Shown: one piece after another, positions 43,942 to 53,332 of the stretch
Numbering within the stretch: position 1 is the first letter of the stretch
Layout: every line of letters begins with the position of its first letter
Source of the DNA: Tabrizicola sp. TH137
Lineage (GTDB): Bacteria; Pseudomonadota; Alphaproteobacteria; Rhodobacterales; Rhodobacteraceae
Direction: 5' to 3'
DNA length: 64,000 nt
NCBI RefSeq assembly: GCF_002855575.1
Contig: NZ_PKRQ01000002.1
Coordinates: 1-64,000 of the forward strand
Notes under the pieces: generated by a model
What the model was told of the DNA's origin: nothing
The model's input: the letters and a program-made list of their open reading frames with translations, nothing else
Database searches by the model: none
Translations under genes and position numbers: made by a program

Positions 43942-45411
43942 ATGACCCTTGCCTTCGATCCCGACAGCCTCGCTCTCGATTCCTGCCACCTGATCGGAGG
44001 GGGGCGTGTTGCGGATGCCCCCGGCCTTTCGGTGATCCGCCCGTCGGACGGTCGCGTCGCGGGCGAGATCCCCGTTGCTGGGGCCGATGTCGTGGACCGC
44101 GCCGTGCAGGCGGCCCGGGCTGCGCAGTCAGGCAGCGGCTGGGGCACTTGCCCGCCGCGTGACCGCACCCGTGCCCTGCATCGCTGGGCTGACCTGATCG
44201 AGGCCCATGCCGCGGAACTCGCGCGGCTGGAGGCGGTGGTGTCCACCCGCCCCGTGGATGAATTGCCGGGGGGCGACATCGCGGTCACGGCGGAACAGAT
44301 CCGGTTCTTCGCGGAGCTTGCCGACAAGGAGGGCGGTCTGTCCGTCCCGACACGGGAGACAAGTCTCGGCCTGATCCTCGACGCGCCTGTCGGGGTGGTG
44401 GGGGCGATCACGCCGTGGAACTTTCCGCTTTCGATGGCGGGATGGAAGATGGCCCCGGCTCTGGCGGCCGGGAATGCCGTGGTGCTGAAACCATCGGAGA
44501 TGACGCCCTTCGCCACTTTGCGGATGGCGGAGCTTTCGGTGGAGGCGGGGCTGCCGCCCGGATTGGTGAACGTGATCCTGGGCGATGGTGCAACAACAGG
44601 CGCCGCGCTGGTGGCCCATCCGGATGTGGCCAAGGTCAGTTTTACCGGATCGACCGGGGCAGGGGCGGCGATCATGGGGAATGTCGCCCGGTCGGGGGTG
44701 AAGCCGCTCACCCTGGAACTGGGGGGGAAGAGCCCGCAGCTCGTTTTTGCCGATGCCGATCTGGACCTTGCCGCCGATTGCATCGCACGGTCCATCCTTT
44801 TCAATGCCGGGCAGGCCTGCGTGGCGGGGGCGCGTGTGATCGTGGCGCAGGCCGTTGCCGAACCGCTTTTGGAAAGGCTGATTGCCCGGATGCAGCCTCG
44901 TGCCGCCTCTCCCACCTGGGGGCCGCAACCGGAATACTATCCGATCATCAGTGCAAGGCAGAGCGCGCGGATAGATGGCATCGTGCAGGCGGCGCGGGCG
45001 GCAGGGGCCGAACTGCTCATCGGTGGTGCGCCGCAGGAAGGGCCGGGCTTCTTCTATGCCCCGACGATCCTGGCGCCGGGTGATGCAACCAATCCCGCCG
45101 TCACCGAGGAAATCTTCGGTCCTGTTCTGACCTTCGAGACGTTCGCGGATGAGCAGCAGGCGCTCCTTCTGGCCGACCACCCCACCTACGGCCTTTGCGC
45201 CGGGCTTTACACGCGAGACCTCAGCCGGGCGTTGCGGGTCGTGCGGCGGCTTCAGGCGGGGACGGTCTGGGTCAACCGCTATGGCCGGTCGCGCGATCAT
45301 ATCCTTCCGACCGGCGGCTGGAAGCAGTCGGGCCTGGGCCATGATCTGGGGCGCGAGGCCTATCTGGCCTGTCGCCGCCGCAAATCCGTGCTGATCGACC
45401 TTCAGGAGTGA
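43942..45411 (+). CDS. NAD-dependent aldehyde dehydrogenase
   Basis: 489 residues. The general-base Glu is in LELGGKSPQLVF and the nucleophile Cys in NAGQACVAGARVIV; PWNFPLSMAGWKMAPALAAG and FTGSTGAGAAI are cofactor-binding segments. The Arg/Asn-rich C-terminal loop (VNRYGRSRDHILPTGGWKQS) is related to amino-aldehyde dehydrogenases. ATG 43942 has AGGAG at 8 bases. It heads a three-gene operon with a tartrate/D-malate-type dehydrogenase and a second aldehyde dehydrogenase. Confidence 0.9.
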   Translation: MTLAFDPDSLALDSCHLIGGGRVADAPGLSVIRPSDGRVAGEIPVAGADVVDRAVQAARAAQSGSGWGTCPPRDRTRALHRWADLIEAHAAELARLEAVVSTRPVDELPGGDIAVTAEQIRFFAELADKEGGLSVPTRETSLGLILDAPVGVVGAITPWNFPLSMAGWKMAPALAAGNAVVLKPSEMTPFATLRMAELSVEAGLPPGLVNVILGDGATTGAALVAHPDVAKVSFTGSTGAGAAIMGNVARSGVKPLTLELGGKSPQLVFADADLDLAADCIARSILFNAGQACVAGARVIVAQAVAEPLLERLIARMQPRAASPTWGPQPEYYPIISARQSARIDGIVQAARAAGAELLIGGAPQEGPGFFYAPTILAPGDATNPAVTEEIFGPVLTFETFADEQQALLLADHPTYGLCAGLYTRDLSRALRVVRRLQAGTVWVNRYGRSRDHILPTGGWKQSGLGHDLGREAYLACRRRKSVLIDLQE

Positions 45412-45414
45412 GAG

Positions 45415-46443
45415 ATGCCCCATCGCATTGCCGTGATTCCGGGTGACGGGATCGGCCTGGACGTGACGACCGCCGCGCTGGAGGTGCTGCACCGCGCCCT
45501 GCCGGGCGGGGTGGAGACCGTGAGCCTTGACTGGTCTTGCACCCATTACCTGCGGACCGGCGCGATGATGCCCCCGGACGGGATCGAGACCCTGCGCGGT
45601 TTCGATGCCATTCTGCTTGGCGCGGTGGGCTGGCCTGCCACGGTGCCGGATGCCGTGTCGCTGCATGGCCTTCTCTTGCCGATCCGAAAGGCGTTTCGAC
45701 AATATGCCAATATCCGCCCGCATCGCCTGCTGCCCGGAGTGGCAGGCCCGTTGCGGAAGGCGGAGATCGACATCCTCTGCATCCGCGAGAATACCGAGGG
45801 CGAATATTCTGGGGCCGGGGGGCGTGTGCATCAGGGGACGCGGGACGAGGTCGCGGTGGAGACGGCGATCTTCACCCGCGCCGGGGTGGAACGCATCCTG
45901 CGTTTCGCCTTTCGTCAGGCCCGGGCGCGGAGCGGTCGGCTGGCTTCGGTCACCAAGTCGAATGCGCAGCGCCATTCGATGGTTTTCTGGGACGAGATGA
46001 CGGACCTTGTCGCCGCCGAATTCCCGGATGTCGAGGTGACGCGCTATCATGTCGATGCCATGGCCGCGCGGATGGTGATGGCGCCGGAGAGCCTTGATGT
46101 GGTGGTGGCATCGAACCTCTTCGGTGACATCCTGACCGATCTGGGGGCGGCGATACAGGGCGGTCTGGGCTTTGCCGCTTCGGCCAACATCAACCCCGAT
46201 GGCGATGCGCCCAGCATGTTTGAACCTGTCCATGGCTCTGCCCCTGACATTGCGGGGCAGGGGATTGCGAACCCGATCGCGGCGGTCTGGTCGGGGGCGA
46301 TGATGCTGGATCATCTGGGCGAGGGCGCGGCAGCCGCGCGCATCATGGCGGCGCTGGGCCGCGTCACGGGGCGGGGTATCGGCACGCTGCCGGGACGCGA
46401 CCGGACCGAAGTGATCACGGCGGCCATTCTGGAGGAGATGTGA
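45415..46443 (+). CDS. ttuC: Tartrate dehydrogenase/decarboxylase or D-malate dehydrogenase (TtuC/DmlA-like)
   Basis: 342 residues of the isocitrate/isopropylmalate dehydrogenase superfamily. Signatures are IAVIPGDGIGLDVT, LHGLLLPIRKAFRQYANIRP, CIRENTEGEYSGAGGRVH, SVTKSNAQRHSMVFWDE, and the Asp-rich metal site NLFGDILTDLGAAIQGGLGF followed by PSMFEPVHGSAPDI. The HxG..MMP and RENxEGEYSG patterns favour the tartrate/D-malate group over LeuB. It oxidatively decarboxylates a 2-hydroxy diacid with NAD. The stop overlaps the next start (TGATG). Confidence 0.88.
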   Translation: MPHRIAVIPGDGIGLDVTTAALEVLHRALPGGVETVSLDWSCTHYLRTGAMMPPDGIETLRGFDAILLGAVGWPATVPDAVSLHGLLLPIRKAFRQYANIRPHRLLPGVAGPLRKAEIDILCIRENTEGEYSGAGGRVHQGTRDEVAVETAIFTRAGVERILRFAFRQARARSGRLASVTKSNAQRHSMVFWDEMTDLVAAEFPDVEVTRYHVDAMAARMVMAPESLDVVVASNLFGDILTDLGAAIQGGLGFAASANINPDGDAPSMFEPVHGSAPDIAGQGIANPIAAVWSGAMMLDHLGEGAAAARIMAALGRVTGRGIGTLPGRDRTEVITAAILEEM

Positions 46444-47882
46444 TGGAAGGGTTGCGCGATCCGGGCCTGTTCCGGCAGGCGGCGCTGATCGGTGGCGAAT
46501 GGGTGGGGGATGGTGGGCTGACGGTCGCCGATCCTGCCACGGGCGAGGCGCTGGGCGCGGTTCCCGCGATGGGGGCTGCGGAGACTGCCCGGGCCATCGC
46601 TGCGGCCGAAGCGGCCTTTGCCGATTGGCGGCGCGTCCCGCATGAGGCGCGGGCAATGGCGCTTTTGCGTTGGCATGACCTGATGCTTGCCCATGCCGAT
46701 GATCTGGCACTGATCCTGACGAGAGAGCAGGGCAAGCCGCTTGGCGAAGCGCGGGGTGAGGTGCTTTACGGTGCGTCCTTCGTGCGCTGGTTCGCCGAAG
46801 AGGCGCGGCGGATCGAGGGGGCGGTCCTTCCCGCGCCCGATGCGGGCCGCCGCATCGTGACATTGCGCGAACCTGTCGGGGTTTGCGGGATCATCACGCC
46901 GTGGAACTTTCCCAATGCGATGATCACTCGAAAGGTGGCCCCGGCACTGGCAGCGGGCTGCACTGTGGTGGTGAAACCGTCAGAGATGACGCCCTTTTCG
47001 GCGCTGGCTCTGGCTGTTCTGGCGGAGCGCGCGGGGATTCCACCGGGGGTGGTGAACGTCGTCACGGGACTGCCGGACGGGATTGGTGCCGAGATGACCG
47101 GCAATCCGGCGCTGCGGAAGCTTTCCTTCACGGGTTCGACCCGCGTCGGATCGCTTCTGATGGCGCAATGCGCGCCGACGGTAAAGCGGCTGTCGCTGGA
47201 ACTCGGGGGGAATGCGCCCTTCATCGTCTTCGAGGATGCCGATCTTGACCGGGCGGTCGAGGGGATCATGGCGTCGAAGTTTCGCAATGGCGGGCAGACA
47301 TGCGTCTGCGCCAACCGCATCCTTGTGCAGGCTGGCATCCATCAGGCGCTGATGGACCGGCTGGCGGCCCGGGTGGCGGCGCTGCGGGTCGGCCCCGGCA
47401 CCGTGCCGGGGGTGGAGATCGGGCCGATGATCAACGCGGCCGCGGTGGAGAAGATCGAGCTGCATGTTGCCGATGCGCTTCGGCAGGGGGCGCGGATCGC
47501 CGCCCATGCCGAGGCGCCGGAGGGGGCGACCTGGGCTCGCCCCGTGCTGCTGACCGGGGCCGGACCGGAGATGCGGCTGGCGCAGGAGGAAACCTTCGGT
47601 CCGGTGGCGCCTCTCTTCCGGTTCGAAACCGAGGAAGAGGCCGTTGCCCTGGCCAATTCAACGCCTTTCGGCCTTGCCGCCTATTTCTTCACGGAAAGCC
47701 AGTCCCGCGCATGGCGGGTGGCCGAGGCGCTGGAATTCGGCATGGTGGGGCTGAACACCGGAAGTGTATCGACGACGGTTGCACCTTTCGGCGGGGTCAA
47801 GCTTTCGGGACTGGGGCGCGAAGGCGGGCGGGAAGGGATCGGGGAATACCTGGAGACCAAAGCCTTTCACATGATCGTCTGA
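46443..47882 (+). CDS. gabD: Succinate-semialdehyde dehydrogenase-like aldehyde dehydrogenase (GabD type)
   Basis: 479 residues. LTREQGKPLGEARGEVLYGA and FVRWFAEEARRIEG are the GabD-type N-terminal segments. The general base is in LELGGNAPFIVFEDADLD and the catalytic Cys in NGGQTCVCANRILVQ. The C-terminus GREGGREGIGEYLETKAFHM is also GabD-like. It oxidises semialdehydes formed by transamination to dicarboxylates. ATG 46443 has GGAGGAG upstream; the start overlaps the ttuC stop. Confidence 0.88.
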   Translation: MEGLRDPGLFRQAALIGGEWVGDGGLTVADPATGEALGAVPAMGAAETARAIAAAEAAFADWRRVPHEARAMALLRWHDLMLAHADDLALILTREQGKPLGEARGEVLYGASFVRWFAEEARRIEGAVLPAPDAGRRIVTLREPVGVCGIITPWNFPNAMITRKVAPALAAGCTVVVKPSEMTPFSALALAVLAERAGIPPGVVNVVTGLPDGIGAEMTGNPALRKLSFTGSTRVGSLLMAQCAPTVKRLSLELGGNAPFIVFEDADLDRAVEGIMASKFRNGGQTCVCANRILVQAGIHQALMDRLAARVAALRVGPGTVPGVEIGPMINAAAVEKIELHVADALRQGARIAAHAEAPEGATWARPVLLTGAGPEMRLAQEETFGPVAPLFRFETEEEAVALANSTPFGLAAYFFTESQSRAWRVAEALEFGMVGLNTGSVSTTVAPFGGVKLSGLGREGGREGIGEYLETKAFHMIV

Positions 47883-47890
47883 CCACGTGT

Positions 47891-47921
47891 GGTGCAGGGC
47901 GCGCGCGCCGCCCCCTGCACC
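47891..47921. terminator. Bidirectional hairpin between convergent aldehyde dehydrogenase and FAD oxidoreductase genes
   Basis: GGTGCAGGG and CCCTGCACC pair perfectly over 9 bp across a GC-rich 13-base loop, 8 bases after the plus-strand stop and 7 bases from the minus-strand stop. No long T run follows. Its position between converging genes suggests a shared terminator. Confidence 0.6.
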
Positions 47922-47928
47922 GAACCAC

Positions 47929-49206
47929 CTACTTCACCAGGTCGAGCGCGCGGTAATAGAGACCGACCAGCGGCAGGAACCACGGGCTGCCGGTGTGGCC
48001 CGGCACTGCGCCCCATGGCAGATGGTCGAAGGGATTGCCCTGACGCAGCCCTGCCATCTGTTCCGCAACGGTTTCACCCAGATGCGTGGCAAGCTGTGCG
48101 CCGTGGCCGGAATAGCCCATCGCATACCAGAGCCCCTGTGCCTGCCCGGCGCGGGGGTAGCGGTCGGCAGTCATGTCAACCAGCCCGCCCCAGCAATGCG
48201 CGATTTCAACCCCGGCCAGTTGCGGAAAGACGCGCAACATCGCCTGTTGCAGGATCGCTCCGGCCTTGCTGTCGCTGGTCTGGTCGGACCGGGCGGAAAA
48301 GCGGGCGCGTCCGCCGAAGATCAGGCGGTTGTCAGGAGAAAGCCGCCAGTAGTTTCCGACATTCATCGAATTCACGCAGGTCCGGTTGCCCGGCATGATC
48401 GACTGCGCCTCAACGGGTGTGAGCGGGCGGGTGGCGATCAGGAAACTGCCCACGGGAACGAGGCGACGGCGGAACCAGGGCAGGACGGGCCCGGTATAGG
48501 CCCCGGTGGCCACCAGCACCTGTCGCGCCGCGAGGGTGCCTTTCGGCGTCGTCAGGCGCCAGTCGCCCTCGCTGCCTGCCAGAGCGGTGACGGGCGCCTC
48601 TTCGATGACGCTGGCACCGTGGCGGGCGGCGGCATTGGCCAGCCCGGCGACGAAGCGGCCCATATGCATCATCGCGCTGCGCCTTTGCAGCATCGCGCCA
48701 TGAAAGATGTCTGACCCGATCTCGCCCGCCAGGTCGGCGCGGGAGAGCAGGTCTGTTTCAGGGTCCACCTCGGCTCGGATCGCTTCGAAATTGCGGGCAA
48801 GGCTTTCCATATGGGCGGGTTTCGAGGCCAGCTTCAGCTTTCCGGCCAGCCGGAAATCGCAGTCGATGCCTTCCTCTGCGATGATGCGGCGGATCGTGTC
48901 GATCCCGTCATCGAAGGCGCGCCACATGGCCCTTGCGCGGTCCGGGCCGAAAGCGTCGCGGGCGGCGAGGTAGGAATGCGCGAGGCCGTTGTTGAGATGC
49001 CCGCCATTGCGCCCCGAAGCACCGAAGCCCACATGCCGCGCCTCCAGCACGACGACTCGGCGGCCGGTCATGGCCAGACGCCGCGCAGCCCCCAATCCAG
49101 TGAAGCCACCCCCTATCACCGCAATGTCGGCCTGCGGCGGAACCTCGGCACCGGTCGCGGCGAAAGGTTCGGCGCTGTCATGCCAATAGGAGGTGAAGCG
49201 GATCAC
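47929..49206 (-). CDS. FAD-dependent amine oxidoreductase (DAO family, PuuB-like)
   Basis: 425 residues. The FAD loop is IAVIGGGFTGLGAARRLAMT, followed by GFGASGRNGGHLNNGL, which is characteristic of the gamma-glutamylputrescine oxidase (PuuB/OrdL) group. The C-terminal FAD contact is WYAMGYSGHGAQLATHLGET. The N-terminal SYWHDSAEPF is also PuuB-like. It oxidises secondary or primary amines of an acylated or free polyamine-like substrate, giving an aldehyde for the neighbouring dehydrogenases. The start overlaps the HAD-family stop by 4 bases. Confidence 0.9.
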   Translation of the reverse strand: MIRFTSYWHDSAEPFAATGAEVPPQADIAVIGGGFTGLGAARRLAMTGRRVVVLEARHVGFGASGRNGGHLNNGLAHSYLAARDAFGPDRARAMWRAFDDGIDTIRRIIAEEGIDCDFRLAGKLKLASKPAHMESLARNFEAIRAEVDPETDLLSRADLAGEIGSDIFHGAMLQRRSAMMHMGRFVAGLANAAARHGASVIEEAPVTALAGSEGDWRLTTPKGTLAARQVLVATGAYTGPVLPWFRRRLVPVGSFLIATRPLTPVEAQSIMPGNRTCVNSMNVGNYWRLSPDNRLIFGGRARFSARSDQTSDSKAGAILQQAMLRVFPQLAGVEIAHCWGGLVDMTADRYPRAGQAQGLWYAMGYSGHGAQLATHLGETVAEQMAGLRQGNPFDHLPWGAVPGHTGSPWFLPLVGLYYRALDLVK

Positions 49207-49868
49207 AGCCCGAATACCCCCGGCAGGCCGCCGATATCGGCGATCTCGGTATAACCGTAGAAGGGGTTCGCCGGTTCGTGCCCCCGGTTCACCCAGACTT
49301 TCGAGGTGATGTTGAGGTCATGCGCCGTCATCAGATCGTAGCGGAAGGACGAAGACACGTGCGTCACGTCCTGCGGCCCGCAATCGAGGATCTCGAACAT
49401 CCGTTCAAAGCCGTTCATCTGCGGCTTGTAGCTGCCCACCTCTTCGGCCGTGATGACACGGTGGAAGGGCGCGCCCAGTTTCTCGACATTCGACATGATC
49501 TGGCAGTTCATCGCATTGGACAGGATCACCAGCGGGATATGTTGCGCGAGGCGCGCCAAACCCGCCGGGACATCGGGATGCGGGCCCCATGTCGGCACTT
49601 CGTTATAGATGCGTTCGGCATCCTCGGGGCGAAAGGGGATGCCGTGGCGGCGGCAGGTCCGTTCCAGCGCATTGTGGACAACCTCGGCATAGGGTTTCCA
49701 GGCACCCAGAACCTCGTCGAGACGGAAGGCCGAAAAGCTGCGGATGAAGGCCTGCATCAGATCGGGAGCCAATTGATCCTGATAGATGCGCCGGGCCGCA
49801 CCGGCCATGTCGAAGTTGATGAGCGTGCCATAGCAATCGAAGGTCACGAATTTGGGTCGGAATGTCAT
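49203..49868 (-). CDS. Haloacid dehalogenase type II family hydrolase
   Basis: 221 residues. The HAD nucleophile Asp is in KFVTFDCYGTLINFD, motif 2 in PLVILSNAMNCQI, motif 3 Lys in EEVGSYKPQMNGF, and the acidic motif 4 in VTHVSSSFRYDLMTAHDL. The pattern is that of L-2-haloacid dehalogenases, though motif 4 lacks the common SxNxxD order. In amine clusters such genes are frequent and their substrate is rarely known. ATG 49868; first gene of a two-gene operon with the PuuB-like oxidoreductase. Confidence 0.87.
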   Translation of the reverse strand: MTFRPKFVTFDCYGTLINFDMAGAARRIYQDQLAPDLMQAFIRSFSAFRLDEVLGAWKPYAEVVHNALERTCRRHGIPFRPEDAERIYNEVPTWGPHPDVPAGLARLAQHIPLVILSNAMNCQIMSNVEKLGAPFHRVITAEEVGSYKPQMNGFERMFEILDCGPQDVTHVSSSFRYDLMTAHDLNITSKVWVNRGHEPANPFYGYTEIADIGGLPGVFGL

Positions 49869-50185
49869 CGGGGGCCCCTGTCCGGTCTGCGGCTGTGGTC
49901 GGCGGCGCGATGGCGCCATCGGGGGCAGGATAGACGGCCCGGCGCGGCACCCGTGTCCGGGAAAACAGGGCGCAGGGGCAGTTTGCGCCGTTTGCCTTGC
50001 CGCTGTCGGCAGCATCTTCTGCCGTTGGCATCGGCGCATCGCGCTGTGGGTTGGGGCAGGGCAGGGCGATTCCCGCGTCGGTTGGCATATCGTTCCGCGT
50101 CGGGGCCTGCCTTCGGTCAAAGATACCGCCTGGGGGGCGTCCTCGGAACGCCCTGCGCCCCGCCTGCCGCTAGGCTGAAGGAGTA
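49869..50185. promoter_or_regulatory. 317-bp divergent HAD/GNAT intergenic region with a GCAG..CTGC motif
   Basis: GCAGCATCTTCTGC at 50009-50022 is the most symmetric copy of the motif shared by the locus (with flanks GGCAG-N6-CTGCC). A 12-bp palindrome GATGGCGCCATC lies at 49909-49920. No gene was recognised here. Confidence 0.5.
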
Positions 50186-51037
50186 ATGCCAGCCAGTCCG
50201 GACAGCGCCATGACAACATTGACCTTCTGCCCCTTCGAAAGCGCCCATATTGACGGTGCGCTGGCCTTGTCGCGGGCGGCGCAATGGCCGCACCGGAGCG
50301 AAGACTGGGCGCTGCTTCTGTCGCTGTCGCGGGGAGCGGTGGTGCTTGACGGGACGGATGTGGTCGCCACGGCTTTGGCAACGCAATTCGGGCCCGTCGC
50401 CTGCGCGAACATGATCATTGTCGATGCCGCAAGGCGGGGTGCGGGGCTTGGCCGGCGGGTCATGGAGGCCGCCATGGCGCAGGTTGGCGCCGAGGAATGG
50501 CGGCTGATAGCCACGGTGGACGGGTTGCCGCTGTATCGGAAGCTGGGCTTCGTGGCCTATGGAGAGATCGTTCAGCATCAGGGCATCGTGACGGCGCAGG
50601 CCAACGGGGGTGCGCTGCCCGATCTTGCCTCGGAATGCGACATAGACGCTTTGGCGGCGCTTGACCGCGCGGCGACGGGAATGGATCGCAGGTCGCTTTA
50701 TGCCGCCTTGCTGCGGCAAGGTTCCGTCCATGTCCTGCGAGAGGGCGGGGCGATCACGGCCCTTGCCGCCCTTCGCCACTTTGGACGGGGAGAGGTTCTG
50801 GGGCCGGTCATCGCCGGGTCCGCCGATGCGGCGCGGGCGATCATGGCGCCCTTGATCGCGTCCTGCGTGGGGCGGTTCCTGCGGGTGGATACGCCGGTGT
50901 CGTCCGGATTGGCGCCATGGCTGACGGCGCAGGGTCTTGGCCATGCGGGAGGGGGCGTACAGATGCGGCTGGGCAAGGCGGTGGCGATCGAAGGCCCGCA
51001 GCAATCCTTTGCGCTGGCTGCGCAGGCACTGGGCTAG
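50186..51037 (+). CDS. Two-domain GNAT acetyltransferase (paralog A)
   Basis: 283 residues. The N-terminal GNAT domain has the acetyl-CoA loop DAARRGAGLGRRVMEAAMAQ and YRKLGFVAYG. A second acetyltransferase-like domain follows (about residues 150-275, VHVLREGGAITALAALRHFG, GPVIA). WPHRSEDW near the N-terminus is shared with the paralog at 55309. The start is uncertain: ATG 50186 has AAGGAG only 2 bases upstream; ATG 50210 fits the paralog alignment. It runs directly into the aminotransferase gene with a 4-bp gap, suggesting N-acetylation of a pathway amine. Confidence 0.85.
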   Translation: MPASPDSAMTTLTFCPFESAHIDGALALSRAAQWPHRSEDWALLLSLSRGAVVLDGTDVVATALATQFGPVACANMIIVDAARRGAGLGRRVMEAAMAQVGAEEWRLIATVDGLPLYRKLGFVAYGEIVQHQGIVTAQANGGALPDLASECDIDALAALDRAATGMDRRSLYAALLRQGSVHVLREGGAITALAALRHFGRGEVLGPVIAGSADAARAIMAPLIASCVGRFLRVDTPVSSGLAPWLTAQGLGHAGGGVQMRLGKAVAIEGPQQSFALAAQALG

Positions 51038-51041
51038 ACCG

Positions 51042-52418
51042 ATGTTCGCCAATGATCTGATCGAACTGGACCGCGCCCATCTGGTGCATCCCGTCGCGTC
51101 GTGGCGTGGCCATCAAGCGGCCGGAGCGCGGGTTTTGACTGCCGCGCAGGGCGCGACCCTGACCGATTCCGAGGGGCGGCACTTGCTGGACGGCTTTGCC
51201 GGGCTGTGGTGCGTGAATGCCGGCTATGGCCATGACAGCGTCGTGCAGGCCGCCGCCGAACAGATGGCGCGGCTGCCTTACGCGACGGGCTATTTCGGGC
51301 TGGCAAGCGAGCCGCCCATCCGACTTGCCGCGAGGCTGGCCGAGATGGCGCCGGGCGATCTGAACCATGTCTATTTCACGCTTGGCGGGTCGGATGCGGT
51401 GGATACGACGATCCGCCTGATCCGCTATTACTGGCAGGCGATGGGCCAGCCGGGACGGGATCAGTTCATCTCGGTCAAGGCTGGCTATCACGGGTCGAGC
51501 AGTGCGGGCGCGGGGCTGACGGCCATTCCCTTGTTCCACGCGGGTTTCGGCGTGCCGCTGGATTGGCAGCACAAGATCGCCTCGCCCGATCCCTATCGCC
51601 ATCCTGCGGGGCCGTGGGCCGAGGATATCATTGCCGCCTCGCTTGCCGAATTGCGTGATCTGATCGGTCGCCTTGGCGGGCCGGGCCGGGTCGCCGCCTT
51701 CTATGCCGAGCCGATCCAGGGGTCGGGTGGGGTGATCGTGCCGCCACCCGGCTGGTATGCGGCCATGCGGGCGGAATGTGCGGCGCATGGCATTCTGTTC
51801 GTCGCCGATGAGGTCATCACCGCCTTCGGGCGCACCGGCCCGGCTTTTGCCTGCGCGGACGAGGGGGTGGTGCCGGATTTCCTGACCTGCGCCAAGGGGT
51901 TGACCTCTGGCTATGTTCCGATGGGGGCGGTGTTGATCCGATCCGCCATCTTTGATGCCATCGCCGATGCAGCGGGGGCTTCGGTGATCGGTCATGGGCA
52001 GACCTATTCGGCGCATCCCGTTTCCGCCGCTGTGGCGATGGCCGTGCTGGACCTATACGAGGGCGGGCTTTTCGCAAATGGTGTGCAGCGCGGATTGCAA
52101 TTGCAGGCCGGGTTAGGGGCGCTGGCCGATCATCCGCTGGTCGGTGATGTGCGGGGCAGGGGAATGCTGGCGGCGGTGGAACTTGTCACCGACAAGGCGA
52201 AGCGGACCCCGCTTCCTGCCGCCGCGCAGGCCGCGACCCGCATTTTCGCCCGCGCCTGGGAGCGGGGGCTGGTGATCCGCGCCTTTGCGCAGGGGGTGAT
52301 CGGCTTTGCCCCGCCGCTTTGCTGCACCGAGGCGGAGGTTGATGCTATGCTGGCCCGCACGCGGGCCGTGCTGGATGCCACGCTGGAAGACCCCGATATC
52401 CGCGCGGTTCTGCGCTGA
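51042..52418 (+). CDS. Class III aminotransferase
   Basis: 458 residues. The PLP lysine is in TCAKGLTSGYVPMGAVLI, and the Asp of the pyridine site is in LFVADEVITAFGRTGPAFAC. GGSDAVDTTIRLIRYYW and KAGYHGSSSAGAGLTAIP are cofactor-phosphate and substrate segments. The protein belongs to the putrescine/beta-alanine:pyruvate group and differs clearly from the aminotransferase at 12571. It has four bases after the GNAT stop and a TGATG overlap with the next gene. Confidence 0.92.
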   Translation: MFANDLIELDRAHLVHPVASWRGHQAAGARVLTAAQGATLTDSEGRHLLDGFAGLWCVNAGYGHDSVVQAAAEQMARLPYATGYFGLASEPPIRLAARLAEMAPGDLNHVYFTLGGSDAVDTTIRLIRYYWQAMGQPGRDQFISVKAGYHGSSSAGAGLTAIPLFHAGFGVPLDWQHKIASPDPYRHPAGPWAEDIIAASLAELRDLIGRLGGPGRVAAFYAEPIQGSGGVIVPPPGWYAAMRAECAAHGILFVADEVITAFGRTGPAFACADEGVVPDFLTCAKGLTSGYVPMGAVLIRSAIFDAIADAAGASVIGHGQTYSAHPVSAAVAMAVLDLYEGGLFANGVQRGLQLQAGLGALADHPLVGDVRGRGMLAAVELVTDKAKRTPLPAAAQAATRIFARAWERGLVIRAFAQGVIGFAPPLCCTEAEVDAMLARTRAVLDATLEDPDIRAVLR

Positions 52419-53332
52419 TGGCGATACTCTACCTGTCCACGCCGGAGCGCGGCGCGGTATTCCGTGCCCATCTGGCGCAGGCCATGCCCGATCTGCCATT
52501 TCACGAAGGCACCGCGCCCGACCCTGCGGAAGTGACGGTCGCCATCGCCTGGACCTGCCCGCCGGACCTGTTCGAACGGCATCCGAACCTGTCGCTGCTG
52601 ATATCGGTCGGGGCAGGGGTGGATCAGTTGGACCTGTCGCGCATACCGCCCGAGGTGCAGGTGGTGCGGATGCTGGAGCCTGGCCTGCCGGAGCAGATGG
52701 TCGAATACGTGACCCTGGCCACGCTGGCGCTGCATCGCGACCTGCCGACCTATCTTGACCAGGCGCGGCGTGGCGAGTGGCGGGCCGGACGCAACCGACC
52801 TGCCGCCGAACGGCGGGTGGGTGTGATGGGCATGGGCCAGTTGGGTGCGGCAGTGTTGGCCGCGCTTGCGCCCTTCGGCTTTCCGCTGGCGGGGTTCAGC
52901 CGGGCCGGGACAGCCCCGGCCGGGGTGGAGGGTTTTTCGGACCTTGGCGCCTTTCTGGCACGGACCGATCTGCTGATCTGCCTCTTGCCCCTGACGGATG
53001 CCACGCGCGGCATGCTCAATGCCCGCCTCTTTGCCGGATTGCCACATGGGGCGGCGCTTGTGCATGCCGGGCGGGGCGCGCAGCTTGTGGCGGGGGATCT
53101 GATCGCCGCGCTGGCGACGGGCCAGATCTCGGCTGCGATGCTGGATGTCACCGACCCGGAACCGTTGCCGCCGCAGCACCCGCTCTGGACCCATCCGCGC
53201 GTGATCGTGACGCCGCATGTGGCCTGCCAGACCCGCGCCGAAGATGGGGCGCGCCATGTGGCGGCGGTGCTGGGGGCCTGGAGAGCGGGGCAGCCGATCC
53301 CCGGGCTGATCGACCGCGCGCGTGGATATTAG
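52418..53332 (+). CDS. ghrA: 2-hydroxyacid dehydrogenase (GhrA-like)
   Basis: 304 residues. The NAD(P) loop is VGVMGMGQLGAAVLAALAPF, with the GhrA-type Arg-containing segment LVHAGRGAQLVAGDLIAAL. The catalytic Glu is in LDVTDPEPLPPQHPLW and the His in VIVTPHVACQTRAED. The enzyme reduces glyoxylate or hydroxypyruvate-type 2-keto acids with NADPH. It follows the aminotransferase gene with a TGATG overlap, so it may remove the keto acid product. It converges with the Lrp gene with a 4-base overlap. Confidence 0.88.
   Translation: MAILYLSTPERGAVFRAHLAQAMPDLPFHEGTAPDPAEVTVAIAWTCPPDLFERHPNLSLLISVGAGVDQLDLSRIPPEVQVVRMLEPGLPEQMVEYVTLATLALHRDLPTYLDQARRGEWRAGRNRPAAERRVGVMGMGQLGAAVLAALAPFGFPLAGFSRAGTAPAGVEGFSDLGAFLARTDLLICLLPLTDATRGMLNARLFAGLPHGAALVHAGRGAQLVAGDLIAALATGQISAAMLDVTDPEPLPPQHPLWTHPRVIVTPHVACQTRAEDGARHVAAVLGAWRAGQPIPGLIDRARGY

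Noticed and set aside
44128-46863. 911-codon minus-strand frame
   Set aside because: Although it is among the longest frames, it is antisense to two genuine genes (aldehyde dehydrogenase and TtuC-like dehydrogenase) and is Arg/Pro/His-rich without motifs.
49909-49920. 12-bp palindrome GATGGCGCCATC as an operator
   Set aside because: Short GC palindromes are frequent in this composition, and it has no second copy near other genes of the locus.
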